A stretch of DNA of 64,000 bases from Bos javanicus (taxonomy: Eukaryota > Chordata > Mammalia > Artiodactyla > Bovidae), in contig NC_083897.1 of assembly GCF_032452875.1 (NCBI RefSeq), forward strand, positions 6,616,854 to 6,680,853, read 5' to 3'. The notes beneath the pieces are model-generated. The model ran no database searches. It was not told where the DNA came from and saw nothing but the letters and a program-made list of their open reading frames with translations. The translations under genes were made by a program, and so were the position numbers. Shown here in pieces: positions 23,838 through 34,634 of the stretch (its first letter is position 1; every line of letters begins with the position of its first letter).

Positions 23838-24600
23838 GAAAAATAAAATAGTAAGGACTGATAAAAGAAATAAGTAAAACTGTCATTATTTGCAATTGAT
23901 AATGTCTTATATAGGAACTATAAAAGAATCTAGAGATAAAATACTAGAATTAATGTTTATCAACATTGCTTGATTTAAAATCAATATCTAAAATCAATTG
24001 CTTTCTATATCCTAGCAAATCTCACTGGAAAATGAGATTTCTTTTTGTTTATTTGCCTTATTTATTTTATTTTATTTTTTACTTTACAATATTGTATTGG
24101 TTTTGTCATACATCAACATGAATCCGCCACAGGTGTACACCCAGAGGGATGGTATGGGGAGGGAGGTGGGAAGGGGGGGTCAGGATTGGGAACATGTGTA
24201 CACCTGTGGTGGAAAATGAAATTTTTAAGAGATATATATTTCGATGCTGTAGTAAATTTCAATACCTATGAGTAAAACTCCTAAGAGCTATATAAAGCTT
24301 TTATGGATAAAATTAGAAAAAAAATTATTGAGAAATATTAAGATACGACGAAATAGATCATTATACTATATTTGTTAAATATATAGCAAACTTAAATAAT
24401 AGCAAAATTAATCTCTAGATACAGTGTTGATGCCAATCTCAATCAAAATCCCAAGAGAATATTTTGTGGGCTTCACAAATATTTTTGCAAATTCATGTGG
24501 ATATTCAGTGTGTTTTAAAAAAATATGTATTAGTTGAAGAGAAACAACTAGTTTGATAAATTTTTTAAAATTATAAAATTAGAATAATTAGCTTGGTTTG
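23838..24600 (+). mobile_element. Old L1 LINE ORF2 region, sense
   Basis: Sense L1 text: TAAAACTGTCATTATTTGCA (just upstream of the RT YADD position) through CAATACCTATGAGTAAAACT and CTCAATCAAAATCCCAAGAG. It is interrupted at 24041-24210 by a younger L1 with a target duplication. Frames degraded. Confidence 0.8.
24041..24210 (-). mobile_element. Young L1 3' end with 5' inversion (twin-priming type)
   Basis: On the minus strand the element ends with a ruminant L1 3' UTR and A-rich tail (T-rich at 24041-24080; complement of CCTGTGGCGGATTC at 24121-24134). Its upstream part, 24140-24210, is the same L1 in the opposite direction (CCAGAGGGATGGTATGGGGA). The two parts share about 15-18 bases around GTGTACACCTGTGG. 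It is flanked by GGAAAATGAGATTT (24027-24040) and GGAAAATGAAATTT (24211-24224), a 14-base duplication with one mismatch. Confidence 0.9.
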
Positions 24601-24602
24601 GT

Positions 24603-24952
24603 TGTAATAGACTGAGGTGTCCACCATGATCTCTCCATTCATATACTGAAACCTAGTGCCCAATATGATTGTAAAAGACAGTGGGACCTTTGGGAGTTGA
24701 CTAGATCATGACAATAGAGCCCTCATAAAAGGAATTATTGCCTTTGTAAAAGACTCCAGAGAGCTCCCTTCCCCCTTCTGTTATATAAGAACACAGAGAG
24801 AAGACGGCTGGCTGTCTATGAACAAGGAAGCAAGCTCTCATCAGACAAATTTTCTGGCACCATGTTTCCAGAACTATGAGCAATAAACATTGGTTGTTTA
24901 TAAGCCATCCAGTCTATGGTATTTTGTTATAGCAGCCCATTGGATTAAGACA
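24603..24952 (+). mobile_element. MaLR-type LTR (MLT1/MST group), solo
   Basis: Starts TGTAATAGACTGAGGTGTCC and ends GGATTAAGACA. Inside are TTCATATACTGAAACCTAGT, GGGACCTTTGGGAGTTGACT, an AATAAA-type signal near 24882, and AGTCTATGGTATTTTGTTAT. This is a non-autonomous LTR with no internal part. No convincing 5-base duplication. Confidence 0.85.
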
Positions 24953-24974
24953 GTGTTATTAGCATAAGCAGTAA

Positions 24975-25307
24975 GTGAAAGAAAAATGAAAGTCACTCAA
25001 CCATGTCAGACTCTTTGGGACTCCATGGACTGTAGCCTGCCAGGCTCCTTTGTCCATGGAATTCTTCAGGCAAGAATACTGGAATGGGAACCTTTCCCTT
25101 CTCCAGGGGATCTTCCCAACACAGGGATTGAACCCAGGTCTCCCACATTGGAGTCAGGTTCTTTACCATCTGAGCCACCAGGGCAGCCCAAAAATACTGG
25201 AGTAGGTAGCCTATCCCTTCTCCAGGGGATCTTCCCGATCCAGGAATCAACCAGGGTCTCCTGCATTGCAGGCAGATTCTTCACCAGCTCAGCTACCAGG
25301 GAAGCCG
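24975..25307 (-). mobile_element. Bov-tA SINE dimer
   Basis: In reverse, a head plus partial body lacking its 3' tail (25189-25307) is joined head-to-tail to a complete Bov-tA (24975-25188). The duplication GCATAAGCAGTAA (24962-24974) / GCATAAGTGGTAA (25308-25320), two mismatches, encloses both units, so the dimer inserted as one piece. Confidence 0.93.
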
Positions 25308-25349
25308 GCATAAGTGGTAAAGGCATTGCAAGTTAAGAGGGAAAGAATT

Positions 25350-26000
25350 GGGTGAACTTAGCAAGATGGTGGAAGAGGAGATCGTCTGTCTACATCCTCT
25401 CACAGAAAAAAATACTTGACAGTCACCCATGGACAAAAGTGCCTATGTAGGAGCTTTGTGATCCAGGTTAGAGGTTACAGAACCAGTAGAATCCAAGACT
25501 GAGGAAGGCTGCTTTGAGAAGGCAGACTTGTGCAACAACGGTATGTTCACCAACCATGTTTCCAGCTGCAGATCAAAAGCAACCCCATCCCTTCTGTAGA
25601 CTTAGATCTAGTATGACTTGTCCAGCATCCTGCCACCAGCCCCTTCCACCAAGGGATGTAGGAGGAACCAGGCCCTGGTAACAAGCCTGACAACCTTGGA
25701 TTCAAACGTGATCCCAGAAACATTCCCATAGCCTGGCTCCAGCTCTACTCTACTGCTGTCCCTGAGGCAGTCTTTCCCACCAGACTTAGGGACTTGACCG
25801 AAGCCACACCCATAGGCACCCCCAGTAACAACACTGCAGAACTCAAACCGACTGTGGCCCCTACTCCATCCCATGACCTGGTGCCAGCCTTGTTCTACCA
25901 TGGTTCAGAGGCAGTAATGCCTCTCAACCAAGGACCAAGCAGAAGTCATGCTGAAAACCTAGCTGATAGCTGTCCCTGGTAACAGACCATTAACAACAGG
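25350..26000 (+). mobile_element. L1 5'-leader-like fragment, sense
   Basis: GC-richer 650 bases beginning with AGCAAGATGGTGGAAGAGGA, typical of L1 or LTR-element leaders, followed by C-rich text without frames. Placed as L1 leader by style and by the L1 that follows; an LTR element is possible. Confidence 0.45.
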
Positions 26001-26365
26001 AACAAAAACAACAAAATAGGTATAAATTTAACTTAAGCAGTGAAATGTATGTACACTGAAAAGGGTAAAACATAGATGAAAGAAAGAAGATACAAGTGGG
26101 TCGAAAAAATATCTCATGTTCATGAATTAGAATTAATATTGCTAAGATTCCATACCACCCAAAGAAATGTACACATTCTTATGCAATCCCCGTCAAAATC
26201 ACAAAACAGCATTTTTTATACAAATGGGAAAAAAAAAATCCTAAGATTCAAAAGACCCCAAATAGTCAAAGCAATCTTGATCAAGAAAAGCAAGACAGGA
26301 GGCATCATACTTCCTGATTTTAAAATTTAATGCTGAAGTAACCAAAAACAATATATAAATATATT

Positions 26366-26555
26366 TCTTCAAAGTCTCTCAGTCGTGTCTGACTCTTTGC
26401 AACCCCATGGACTATAAAGTCCATGGAATTCTCCAGGCCAGAATACTGGAGTGAGTAGCCTATCCCTTCTCCAGTGGATCTTCCTGACCAGGAATCAAAC
26501 CAGGGTCTCCCACATTGCAGGCAGATTCTTTACCAACTGAGCTATCAGGGAAGCC
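26366..26555 (-). mobile_element. Bov-tA SINE
   Basis: Reverse Bov-tA: TCTCTCAGTCGTGTCTGACT tail at the left, GAGCTATCAGGGAAGCC head at the right; a microsatellite follows directly. Nested in L1. Confidence 0.95.
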
Positions 26556-26562
26556 AATTTGG

Positions 26563-26564
<2 letters not shown>

Positions 26565-26600
<36 letters not shown>
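26565..26600. repeat. (AC)18 microsatellite
   Basis: Eighteen uninterrupted AC units just after the head end of the reverse Bov-tA. Likely polymorphic in length. Confidence 0.98.
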
Positions 26601-26602
<2 letters not shown>

Positions 26603-27004
26603 CAGAGGAACATTAGAGCCCAGAAATAAACTCACTCATTTGTGGTCAACTGATCTTGACTAGATGATGGGGCAAGAATACACAATTGTATTCTTAGGAA
26701 AAGAATAGTCTTTTCAATAAATAGTGCTGGGAAAACAGAATAACCACATGCAGAATTGTGAAAATGGACAACTATCTCACATCACACACAAAAATCAACT
26801 CAAACAGATTAAAGATTTACGCGTAAGTCCTGAAAACATAAAATTAATAAAAGAAAACATGGGAAAAGCTTCTTGAAATTGGCAAAAATTCTCTTGAACA
26901 TGACACAGGCAACAAAAGCAAAAATAGACAAGTGGGATTTCATAAAGCTAAAAAGCTTCTATACACTAAAGGAAACAATCAACAGAGTGAAAAAATCTTC
27001 TAAA

Positions 27005-27344
27005 GTAAGCAAAATCAAAGTAGAAATGACATATTAAGAAATGAGAAATGGATTGATATAAAATTCTCAATTAAAACCACAAAAAAAAAAAGAAAAAGTG
27101 TAAGACGAAAATAAGGACAAACCACAAGGTCAACAAATATACGACAATAAAATTCTGGTAGATATTAACCCCAATACAGAAATAATCACTTTTAACATCA
27201 ATTAGAGGTTAAACCACTTTCATCAAAGAGACCATTAAAGTGGATAAAAAATAAGACACAATTATATGATGTCTACAAGAAACCAACGTTAAATATAAAG
27301 ACACATACAGAGTAAAATTAAATAAGTATACACCCTGATGTCCC
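27005..27344 (+). mobile_element. L1 LINE ORF1-ORF2 junction region, sense
   Basis: Jumps back upstream in L1 relative to the preceding piece: GATGTCTACAAGAAACCAAC and AATATAAAGACACATACAGA are from the start of ORF2 (endonuclease). This begins a host L1 that resumes at 31396, 32934 and 34635. Confidence 0.78.
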
Positions 27345-29450
27345 TTCATTGATCACTGCCTTGTCGTGGTGAAGGGACTTGTGTAACTCAATGAAGCTAT
27401 GAGCCATGCTGTGCAGGGCCACCCAAGATGTACAGGCCATAGTGGAGAGTTCTGAAAAAAAAACTTAATACACTGGAAAAGGGAATGGCAAACCATCTCA
27501 GTATATTTGCCGTGAGAATCATATGAACTGTATAAAAAGGCAAAAAGATATGACACTGAAAGATGAGTCCCCAAAGTTGGAAGGTGTCCAAAATGCCACT
27601 GGGGAAGAGCAGAGGGCAGTTGCTAATAGCTTCCAAAAGAATGAAGTGGCTGGACCAAAGTGGAAACAATGATCAGCTGTGGACATGTCTGGTTATGGAA
27701 GTAAAATCCAAAGCTGTAAAGAACAGTATTGCATAGGAACCTGGAATGTTAGGTCCATGAATCAAGGTAAATTGGAGGTGGTCAAGCAGGAGATAGCAAG
27801 AGTAAACATCATCTTAGGAATCAGCAAGCTAAAATAGATGGGAATGGGTGAATTTAATTCAGATGACCATTATATCTACTACAGTGGGCAAGAATCCCTT
27901 AGAAGAAATGGAGTAACCCTCATAATCAACAAGAATCTGAAATGCAGTACCTGGATGCAACCTCAGAAAGGGTAGAATGATCTCAGTTGATTTCCAAGGC
28001 AAACCATTCAACGTCACAGTAATTCAAGTCTGTAGTCCAACTACTGATGGCAAAGAAGCTGAGGTTGATCAGTTCCATGAAGACCCAGAAGACCTCCTAG
28101 GACTAACACCAAAAAATATGTCCTGTTCATCATAGGTGGTTGGAATGCAAATGTAGGAGGTCAAGTAACAGGCAAGTTTGGCCTTGGAGTACAAAATGAA
28201 GCAAGGCAAAGGTTAACAGAATTCTGCCAAGAGAACACACTGGTTATAGCAAACACCCTTTTCCAAAAACACAAGATATAACTTTACACATGGATATCAC
28301 CAAATAGTCAACACTAAAATCAGATTGATTACATTATTTGTAGCTGAAGATGGAGAAGCTCTATATAGTCAGTAAAAATAAGACCTGGTGCTGATTGTGG
28401 CTCAGATCACCACGTTTTCAGAGCAAAATTCAGGCTTAAACTAAAGAAAGTGGGAAAAAACACTAGGCCAACCAGGTATGACTTAAATCAGATCCCCTAC
28501 AAATATACCATGGAGGTGATGAATAGATTCAAGGGATTAGATATAGCAAACAAAGTTACTGAAGAACTATTGACAGAGGTCCGTAATATTGTATAGGAGA
28601 CAGTAAACAATCCCCCCATCCCAAGAAAAGCAAAGCAAAAAGGCAAAGTGGTTGTCTCAGGAGGCTTTACAAATAGCCGAAGAAAGAAGAGAAGGAAAAA
28701 GCAAGAGAGAAAGGGAAAGGTACACCCAACTACATGCAGAGTTCTAGAGAATAGCAAGGATAAACAAGAAGGCCTTCTTCAATGAACAATGCAAAGAAAT
28801 AGAGGAAAACAACAGAAGGGGAAATAGTAGAGATCTCTTCGATAAAATTGGAAATATTAAAGGAACATTTCATCCAAAGATGGGCACAATAAAGGACAGA
28901 AATTGTAGCAGAAGAGATCAAGAAGCGATGGCAAGAATACACATAAGTACTGTACAAAAAAGATCTTAATGACCTGGATAACCACAATGGTGTGGTCACT
29001 CACCCACAGCCAGACATTATGGAGTGTGAAGTCAAGTGTACCTTAGAATGCACTGCTGTCAATAAAGCTAGCAGAGGTGAAGGAATCCCAGAGAGCTATT
29101 TAAAATCTTAAAAGATGATGCTATCAAAGTGCTACACTCAATACGTCAGAAAATCTAGAAAGCCCAGCAGTGGCCACAGAACTGAAAGAGGTCAATCCTT
29201 ATCCCAGTTCACAAGAAGGGCAGTACTAAAGGATGTTCAAATCACTGGGCAATTGCACGCATCTCCCATGCTAGTAAGATTATATTTAAAAATCGTGCAT
29301 GTTAAGCTTTAGCATTGCATGAACCAAGAATTTCCAGTTGTCCAAGCTGGGTTCAGAAAAGGGAGAGGAACCAGAGATCAAATTGGGAACATTCACTGCA
29401 TCATATAGAAAACAAAGGAATTCCAGAAAAACATCTACTTCTGTTTCATT
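27345..29450 (+). mobile_element. BovB LINE copy A, 5' part with endonuclease, 3'-truncated
   Basis: Includes the BovB leader (27345-27735), the AP-endonuclease region (27736-28460) and the RT N-terminal half, stopping near 29450 inside motif A (ACATCTACTTCTGTTTCAT). Strongly diverged with many stops. It ends where copy B's leader begins, in the same direction. No 3' tail of its own. Confidence 0.9.
27736..28460 (+). pseudogene. BovB AP-like endonuclease remnant
   Basis: Reading from IGTWNVRSMNQGKLEVVKQE, the apurinic-endonuclease-like domain of RTE elements is traceable to the C-terminal SDH motif (TCAGATCAC, 28402-28410), which is intact. The metal-binding Glu of the usual ISELKW block is Lys (27826-27828) and the following Trp is a TAG stop (27835-27837). 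Frameshifts occur near 27970 and 28115. Not functional. Confidence 0.85.
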
Positions 29451-31395
29451 TCCTTCCATCAGGAACCTTCTACAAGCCTCTGATCCTTATCCATCAGAGG
29501 GCAGACAGAAGGAAAACCATAATCAGAGAAAACTACCAAACTGATCACATGGATCACAGCCTTGTGAATGAAACTATGAGCCATGCCATATAGGGCCACC
29601 CAAGGTCATGGTGGAGAGTTCTGACAAAACATGGTCCACTGCAGAAGGGAATGGCAAACCACTTCAGCAATCTTGCTTTGAGAATCCCACGAATAGTATG
29701 AAAAGGCAAAAAGATACGACAGTGAAAGATGAACTCCCCAGGTCGGTAGGTGCCCCATTTGCTAGTGGAAAGACTGACAAAATAGCTTAAGAAGATGCTG
29801 ACCCAAAGTGGAAACAACACCCAGTTGTGGATGTGACTGGTGATGGATGTAAAGTCTGATGCTGTAAAGAACAATATTGCATTGGAAGCTGGAATGTTAA
29901 GTCCATGAATCAAGGTACATTGGAAGTCGTCAAAGCTAGGGGAGTTGATGGAATTCCAGCTAAGCTATTTCAAAATCTAAAAGATGATGCTGTGAAAGTG
30001 CTGACCTAAATATGCCAGCAAATTTGGAAAACTCAGCAGTAGCCACAGGACTGGAAAAGGTCAGTTTTCATGCCAATCCAAAAGAAAGCCAATGCCAAAG
30101 AATGTTCAAACTATTGTACAATTGCACTCATCTCACACACTAGCAAAGTAATGCTCAAAATTCTCCAAGCTAGGCTTCAATAGCACTTGAACTGAGAACT
30201 TTCAGATGCACAAACTGGATTTTGAAAAGGCAGAGGAACCAGAGATCAAATTGCCAACATCCATTGGATCATAGAAAAAGCAAGAAAATTCCAGAGAAAC
30301 ATCATTCTGCTTCATTGACTATGCTAAAGCCTTATGTGGATCACAACAAATTATGGAAAATTCTTCAAGATATGAGAATAACAGACCACCTTACCTGCCT
30401 CCTGAGAAACCTGTATGCAGGTCAAGAATCAACCATTAGAACCAGACATGAAACAACAGAGTGGTTCAAAATTGGGAAGGGAGTACTATAGATAGTCACA
30501 GGGCTGCATATTTTCACCCTTCTTATTTAAATTATATGCAGAGAAAATTATGTGAAATGCCAAACCAGATGAAACACAAGCTGGAATCAAGATTCCCAGG
30601 AGAAATATCAAATAACCTCAGATATGCAGATGACACCACCCTTATGGCAGAAAGTGAAGAGTAGCTAAAGAGCCTCTTGGAAAGAGGAGAGTGAAAAAGC
30701 TGGCTTAAAACTCAACATTACAAAAACAAAGATCATGTCATCTGGTCCCATCACTTCATGGCAAGTAGATGGGGAAACAATGGAAACAGTGACAGACTTT
30801 ATTTTCCTGGGCTCCAAAAACACCACAGATAGTGACTGCGGCCATGAAATTAAAAGACGCTTGCTCCTTAGAAGGAAAGCTATGACCAACCTAGACAGCA
30901 TATTAAAAAGAAGAGACTTGACTTTTCTGACAAAGTCCATACAGTCAAAGCTATGGTTTTTTCCCAGCAATCATGTATGAATGTGAGAGTTAGACCATAA
31001 AGAAGGCTGAGCACCAAAAAATTGATGCTTTTGAACTGTGGTGTTGGAGAAGACTCCTGAGAGTCCCTTGGACTGCAAGGAGATCCAACCAATCAATCCT
31101 AAAGGAAATCAGTCCTGAATATTCATTGGAAGGACTAATGCTGAAGCTAAAGCTCCAGTACTTTGACCACCTGATGCAAGGAAGTGACTCATTGGAGAAG
31201 ACCCTGATGCTGGGAAAGATTGAAGGCAGAAGAAGGGAATGACATAGGATGAGATATTTGGATGGGATCACCGACTTTATGGACATGAGTTTGAGCAAGC
31301 TCCAGTGGATGGTGAAAGCCAAGTAAGCCTGGCATGCTGCAGTCCATGGGATCATGAAGAGTCGGACACAACTTAGTGACTGAACAGCAACAAAA
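29451..31395 (+). mobile_element. BovB LINE copy B, leader fused to RT
   Basis: Starts with the BovB leader (AAGCCTCTGATCCTTATCCA) up to the start of the endonuclease (29450-29937). It then jumps at GTCGTCAAAGCTAGGGGAGT to the RT region, losing about 1.2 kb. RT continues with frameshifts to a full 3' end (AGTGACTGAACAGCAACA). YADD is intact at 30623-30634 but a TAG follows at 30661-30663. Confidence 0.92.
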
Positions 31396-32043
31396 ATACT
31401 ACGATGACACTAGTCAAAAGAACGTGGCATCAATTCACTAAGATGTTGTATATAACCATTAACATATATGCAATTAAAAGCAGAGAATCTAAATATAGGA
31501 GGCATACACTGATGGAACTACAAGGAGAAACAAATAAATCTACTATTTTATTTGGAGACTTCAGCATTCTTCTATTAGAAATGGAGAGATCCAGTGGGAA
31601 TAAAATCTGTAAGGCCATAGTTGAACTGAACAGCACCATCATCCAATTGGATTTAACTGATATCTGTAGACTAATTCATGTAACATCAACAGCTTGTTAT
31701 TCTCAAGGTCAATGAAAGACTAACCAAGATATAACACTTTCTGGGCCATAAAACACACCTTAACAGATTTAAAAGTATAGAAACCCTGCAATTTTTGTTT
31801 TCAGGAGAAACCTTTTCTTTCTCACTAAGATTAGGAAAAAGGCAAGGATGTTTCCGCTCACCACTTCTTTTCACATCATACTGGAATCTCAGCTAATAAG
31901 AAGAAACAAAAGGTACAAAATTTGGGAAATTAGAAATAACACTCTCTTTAAAAGGTAATATTGTTTATGTAGCAAAAATTCTGAAACTAATAAGCAATTA
32001 TAGCAAGGTGTTACAGAATATGTTATTATATAAAAGCCAATCA
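31396..32043 (+). mobile_element. L1 LINE ORF2 endonuclease and RT pieces, sense
   Basis: Continues the host L1 after the BovB pair: TTTGGAGACTTCAGCATTCT, GAACTGAACAGCACCATCAT, then after an internal gap AAAGGCAAGGATGTTTCCGC from the RT region. Degraded. Confidence 0.8.
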
Positions 32044-32048
32044 CTTTC

Positions 32049-32928
32049 TGTTATTGTCTTAATGTTGGTGTTCTCCCAAAACTCACAAATTCAAATTCTA
32101 ACCCCTAAACCTAGACAGCGTGTTAAAAAGCAGAGACATCACTTTGCCGGCAAAGTTCTCTATAGTCAAAACTATGGTTTTTCCAGTAGTCATATACGGC
32201 TGTGACAGTTGGACCATAAAGAAGGCTGATCACCAAAGAACTGATGCTTTTGAATTGTGGTGCTAGATAAGATTCTTGAAAGTCCCTTGGACTGCAAGGA
32301 GATTGAACCAGTCAATCATAAAGGAAATCAACCCTGAATATTCATTGGAAGGACTGATGCTGAAGCTGAACCTCCAATACTTTGGTTATCTGATGTAAAG
32401 AGCTGACTCACTGGAAAAGACGCTGATGCTCGGTGGGAGAGATGGAAGGCAAAAGGAGAAGGGGACAGCAGAGGATGAGATGGTTAGTTAGCATCACAAA
32501 CTCAATGGACATGAATCTGAGCAAACTCTTATAGGTAGTGGAGGACAGGTGAGCCTGGCATGCTGCAGTCCATGGGGTCACAAAGAGTCAGACACAACTT
32601 AGTGACTGAACAACAACAACAAGGTAATGGTATTAGGGTGTGGGGCATTTTGGAGGTGATCATGTCATAAGAACAGAGCTCTCACAATGGGATTGGTTCC
32701 TTAGAAATGAGGCTCCAGAGAGCTTGCTTGTCTATTCTGCCATGTAAGACTACAACAAAAAAGTTTCAACCCAGAAGAGAGCCCTCACCTGACCATGCTG
32801 GCACCCTGATCTTGGACTTTCAGTATTCTGAACCATGCAAAATGAATTTCTGTTTTTCATAAGCCACTGAGTCTATGGTATCTTGCTATAGCAGTTCTAC
32901 AACCTAACCTAACCCTAACCCTAAGACA
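32049..32928 (+). mobile_element. MaLR-type LTR with 5-base duplication, carrying a BovB
   Basis: Begins TGTTATTGTC, ends CTAAGACA, and is flanked by CTTTC on both sides (32044-32048 and 32929-32933), a clean 5-base duplication into L1. Its body is split by a BovB tail at 32106-32622. The terminal part contains CCCTAA-like units at 32902-32924. Solo LTR, no internal region. Confidence 0.9.
32106..32622 (+). mobile_element. BovB 3' end, sense
   Basis: 5'-truncated BovB beginning at CCTAGACAGCGTGTTAAAAA and ending TAGTGACTGAACAACAACAA. It holds part of the C-terminal region, with stops. Inserted in the MaLR LTR, so it is younger than that LTR. Confidence 0.93.
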
Positions 32929-32933
32929 CTTTC

Positions 32934-34102
32934 CTATATACCAGCAATGAACAAATGGAATTTGAAATTACAAACATAATACCACTTACATTATTACCAA
33001 AAAATTAAAATAGTTTGGTGTACAACTAATAAAATGTGTACAAGAGCTATATGGTGAAAACAACAGAACACTTATGAATGAAATCAAAGAGAAAAATAAA
33101 TGGAGAGATATTCCATGTTCATGGATAGGAAGACTCAAAATTGTAAAGATGTCAGTTCTTCCCAACTTGATCTATACATTCAATGCAATCCCAACACAAT
33201 TCCAAGCAAGTATTTTGTGGATATTGACAAATGGATTCTAAAATATATATGGAAAGGCAAAAGGTCCAGAATAATCAACATAATATTGAAAGAGAATATT
33301 GAAAGCTGACACTACCCAACATCAAGACTTAGTATAAACACTACAATATTCAATACAGTATAGTACTGGTGAGAGAATAGACAAATAGAACAGTGTAACA
33401 GAACAGAGAGCCCAGAAATAGACACCCATAAGTATAGTCAACTTGGATTTTCCCTGGTGGCTCAGACAGTAGAGAAACTACCTGCAATGAGGGAGACCCA
33501 GGTTCAACCCCTGGGTCTGAAAGATCCCCTGGAGAAGGGGATGGCTACCCATTCCAGCATTCTTGTTTGGAGAATTCCATGGACAGAGGAACCTGGTGGG
33601 CTACAGTCCATGGGATTGCAAAGAGTCAGATAAGACTGAGCAACTAATGCTTTGACTTTTCCCATAGTCAAATGATCATTGACAAAGGATCAAAAGCAAT
33701 ACAGTACAGCTTTTTTTCCGATAAAAGTTGCTGAAAAAACTGAATATCCATATGCAAAAAAAGAAAAGGATCTGGACAAAGACCTTAAAATTTTTATGAA
33801 AAATGAACTCAAAATGGATTATATACCTAAATATAAACCTTAAATTATTAAATTCCTAGAAAATAAATCAAGATGACCTTGTTTTTTAAACAACTCTTTA
33901 GTATAACCCCCCAAAAATCTATAAAACAATAAATAATTAAGCTTCACTTAATTAAAATTAAAAATCTATGCCCTGCAAAAGACAGTGTCAAGAGAATGAA
34001 AGTCAAGAGATTGGAGAAAATTTTTGCAAAGACATAGCTGATAAAGAACTGCTATCCAAAATATACAATCTTGAAAACTCAACAATAATTGCAACAATAA
34101 GA
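32934..34102 (+). mobile_element. L1 LINE ORF2 C-terminus, sense
   Basis: Host L1 resumes: ATACCAGCAATGAACAAATG, GAGATATTCCATGTTCATGG, CCCAGAAATAGACACCCATA, then after the SINE CATTGACAAAGGATCAAAAG and onward to CTATCCAAAATATACAA. Confidence 0.88.
33446..33650 (+). mobile_element. Bov-tA SINE
   Basis: Sense Bov-tA: TTTTCCCTGGTGGCTCAGAC head to GCAAAGAGTCAGATAAGACT tail. L1 flanks repeat ATAGTCAA on both sides (left copy near 33435, right copy near 33665), consistent with a target duplication. Confidence 0.95.
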
Positions 34103-34105
34103 AAG

Positions 34106-34624
34106 CTATGGTACATAAACACAATGGAGTATTACTCAGCCATTAAAAAGAATTCATTTGAATCAGTTCTAATGAGATGGATGAAACTGGAGCCTATTAT
34201 ACAGAGTGAAGTAAGCCAGAAAGAAAAACACCAATACAGTATACTAACACATATATATGGAATTTAGAAAGATGGTAACAATAACCCTGTATACGAGACA
34301 GCAAAAGAGACACTGATATATAGAACAGTCTTATGGACTCTGTGGGAGAGGGAGAGGGTGGGAAGATTTGGGACAATGGCATTGAAACATGTATACTATC
34401 ATGTATGAAACGAGTTGCCAGTCCAGGTTCGATGCACGATACTGGATGCTTGGGGCTGGTGCACTGGGATGACTCAGAGGGATGGTATGGGGAGGGAGGA
34501 GGGAGGAGGGTTCAGGATGGGGAACATGTATACCTGTGGCGGATTCATTTCGATATTTGGCAAAACCAATACAATATTGTAAAGTTTAAAAATAAAATAA
34601 AATTTAAAAAGAAATAAATAAAAT
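34106..34624 (+). mobile_element. Young ruminant L1 3' end, 5'-truncated
   Basis: About 520 bases: the end of ORF2 (CAATGGAGTATTACTCAGCC), the G-rich ruminant L1 3' UTR (GGGAGGGAGGAGGGAGGAGG), CCTGTGGCGGATTCATTTCG and an A-rich tail. Flanked by perfect AATAAGAAAG copies (34096-34105 and 34625-34634). Inserted into an older L1 in the same direction. Confidence 0.95.
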
Positions 34625-34634
34625 AATAAGAAAG

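Larger units (their letters stand above)
26050..27004 (+). mobile_element. L1 LINE ORF2 C-terminus and 3' region, sense
   Basis: Sense L1 phrases: CATGTTCATGAATTAGAATT, CAAAGCAATCTTGATCAAGA, then after the SINE and CA repeat CCCAGAAATAAACTCACTCA and GGATTTCATAAAGCTAAAAA. Multiple stops. Confidence 0.85.

Noticed and set aside
32902..32924. Interstitial telomere or chromosome fusion point
   Set aside because: Only about three CCTAA/CCCTAA units, lying inside an LTR end bounded by a clean duplication.
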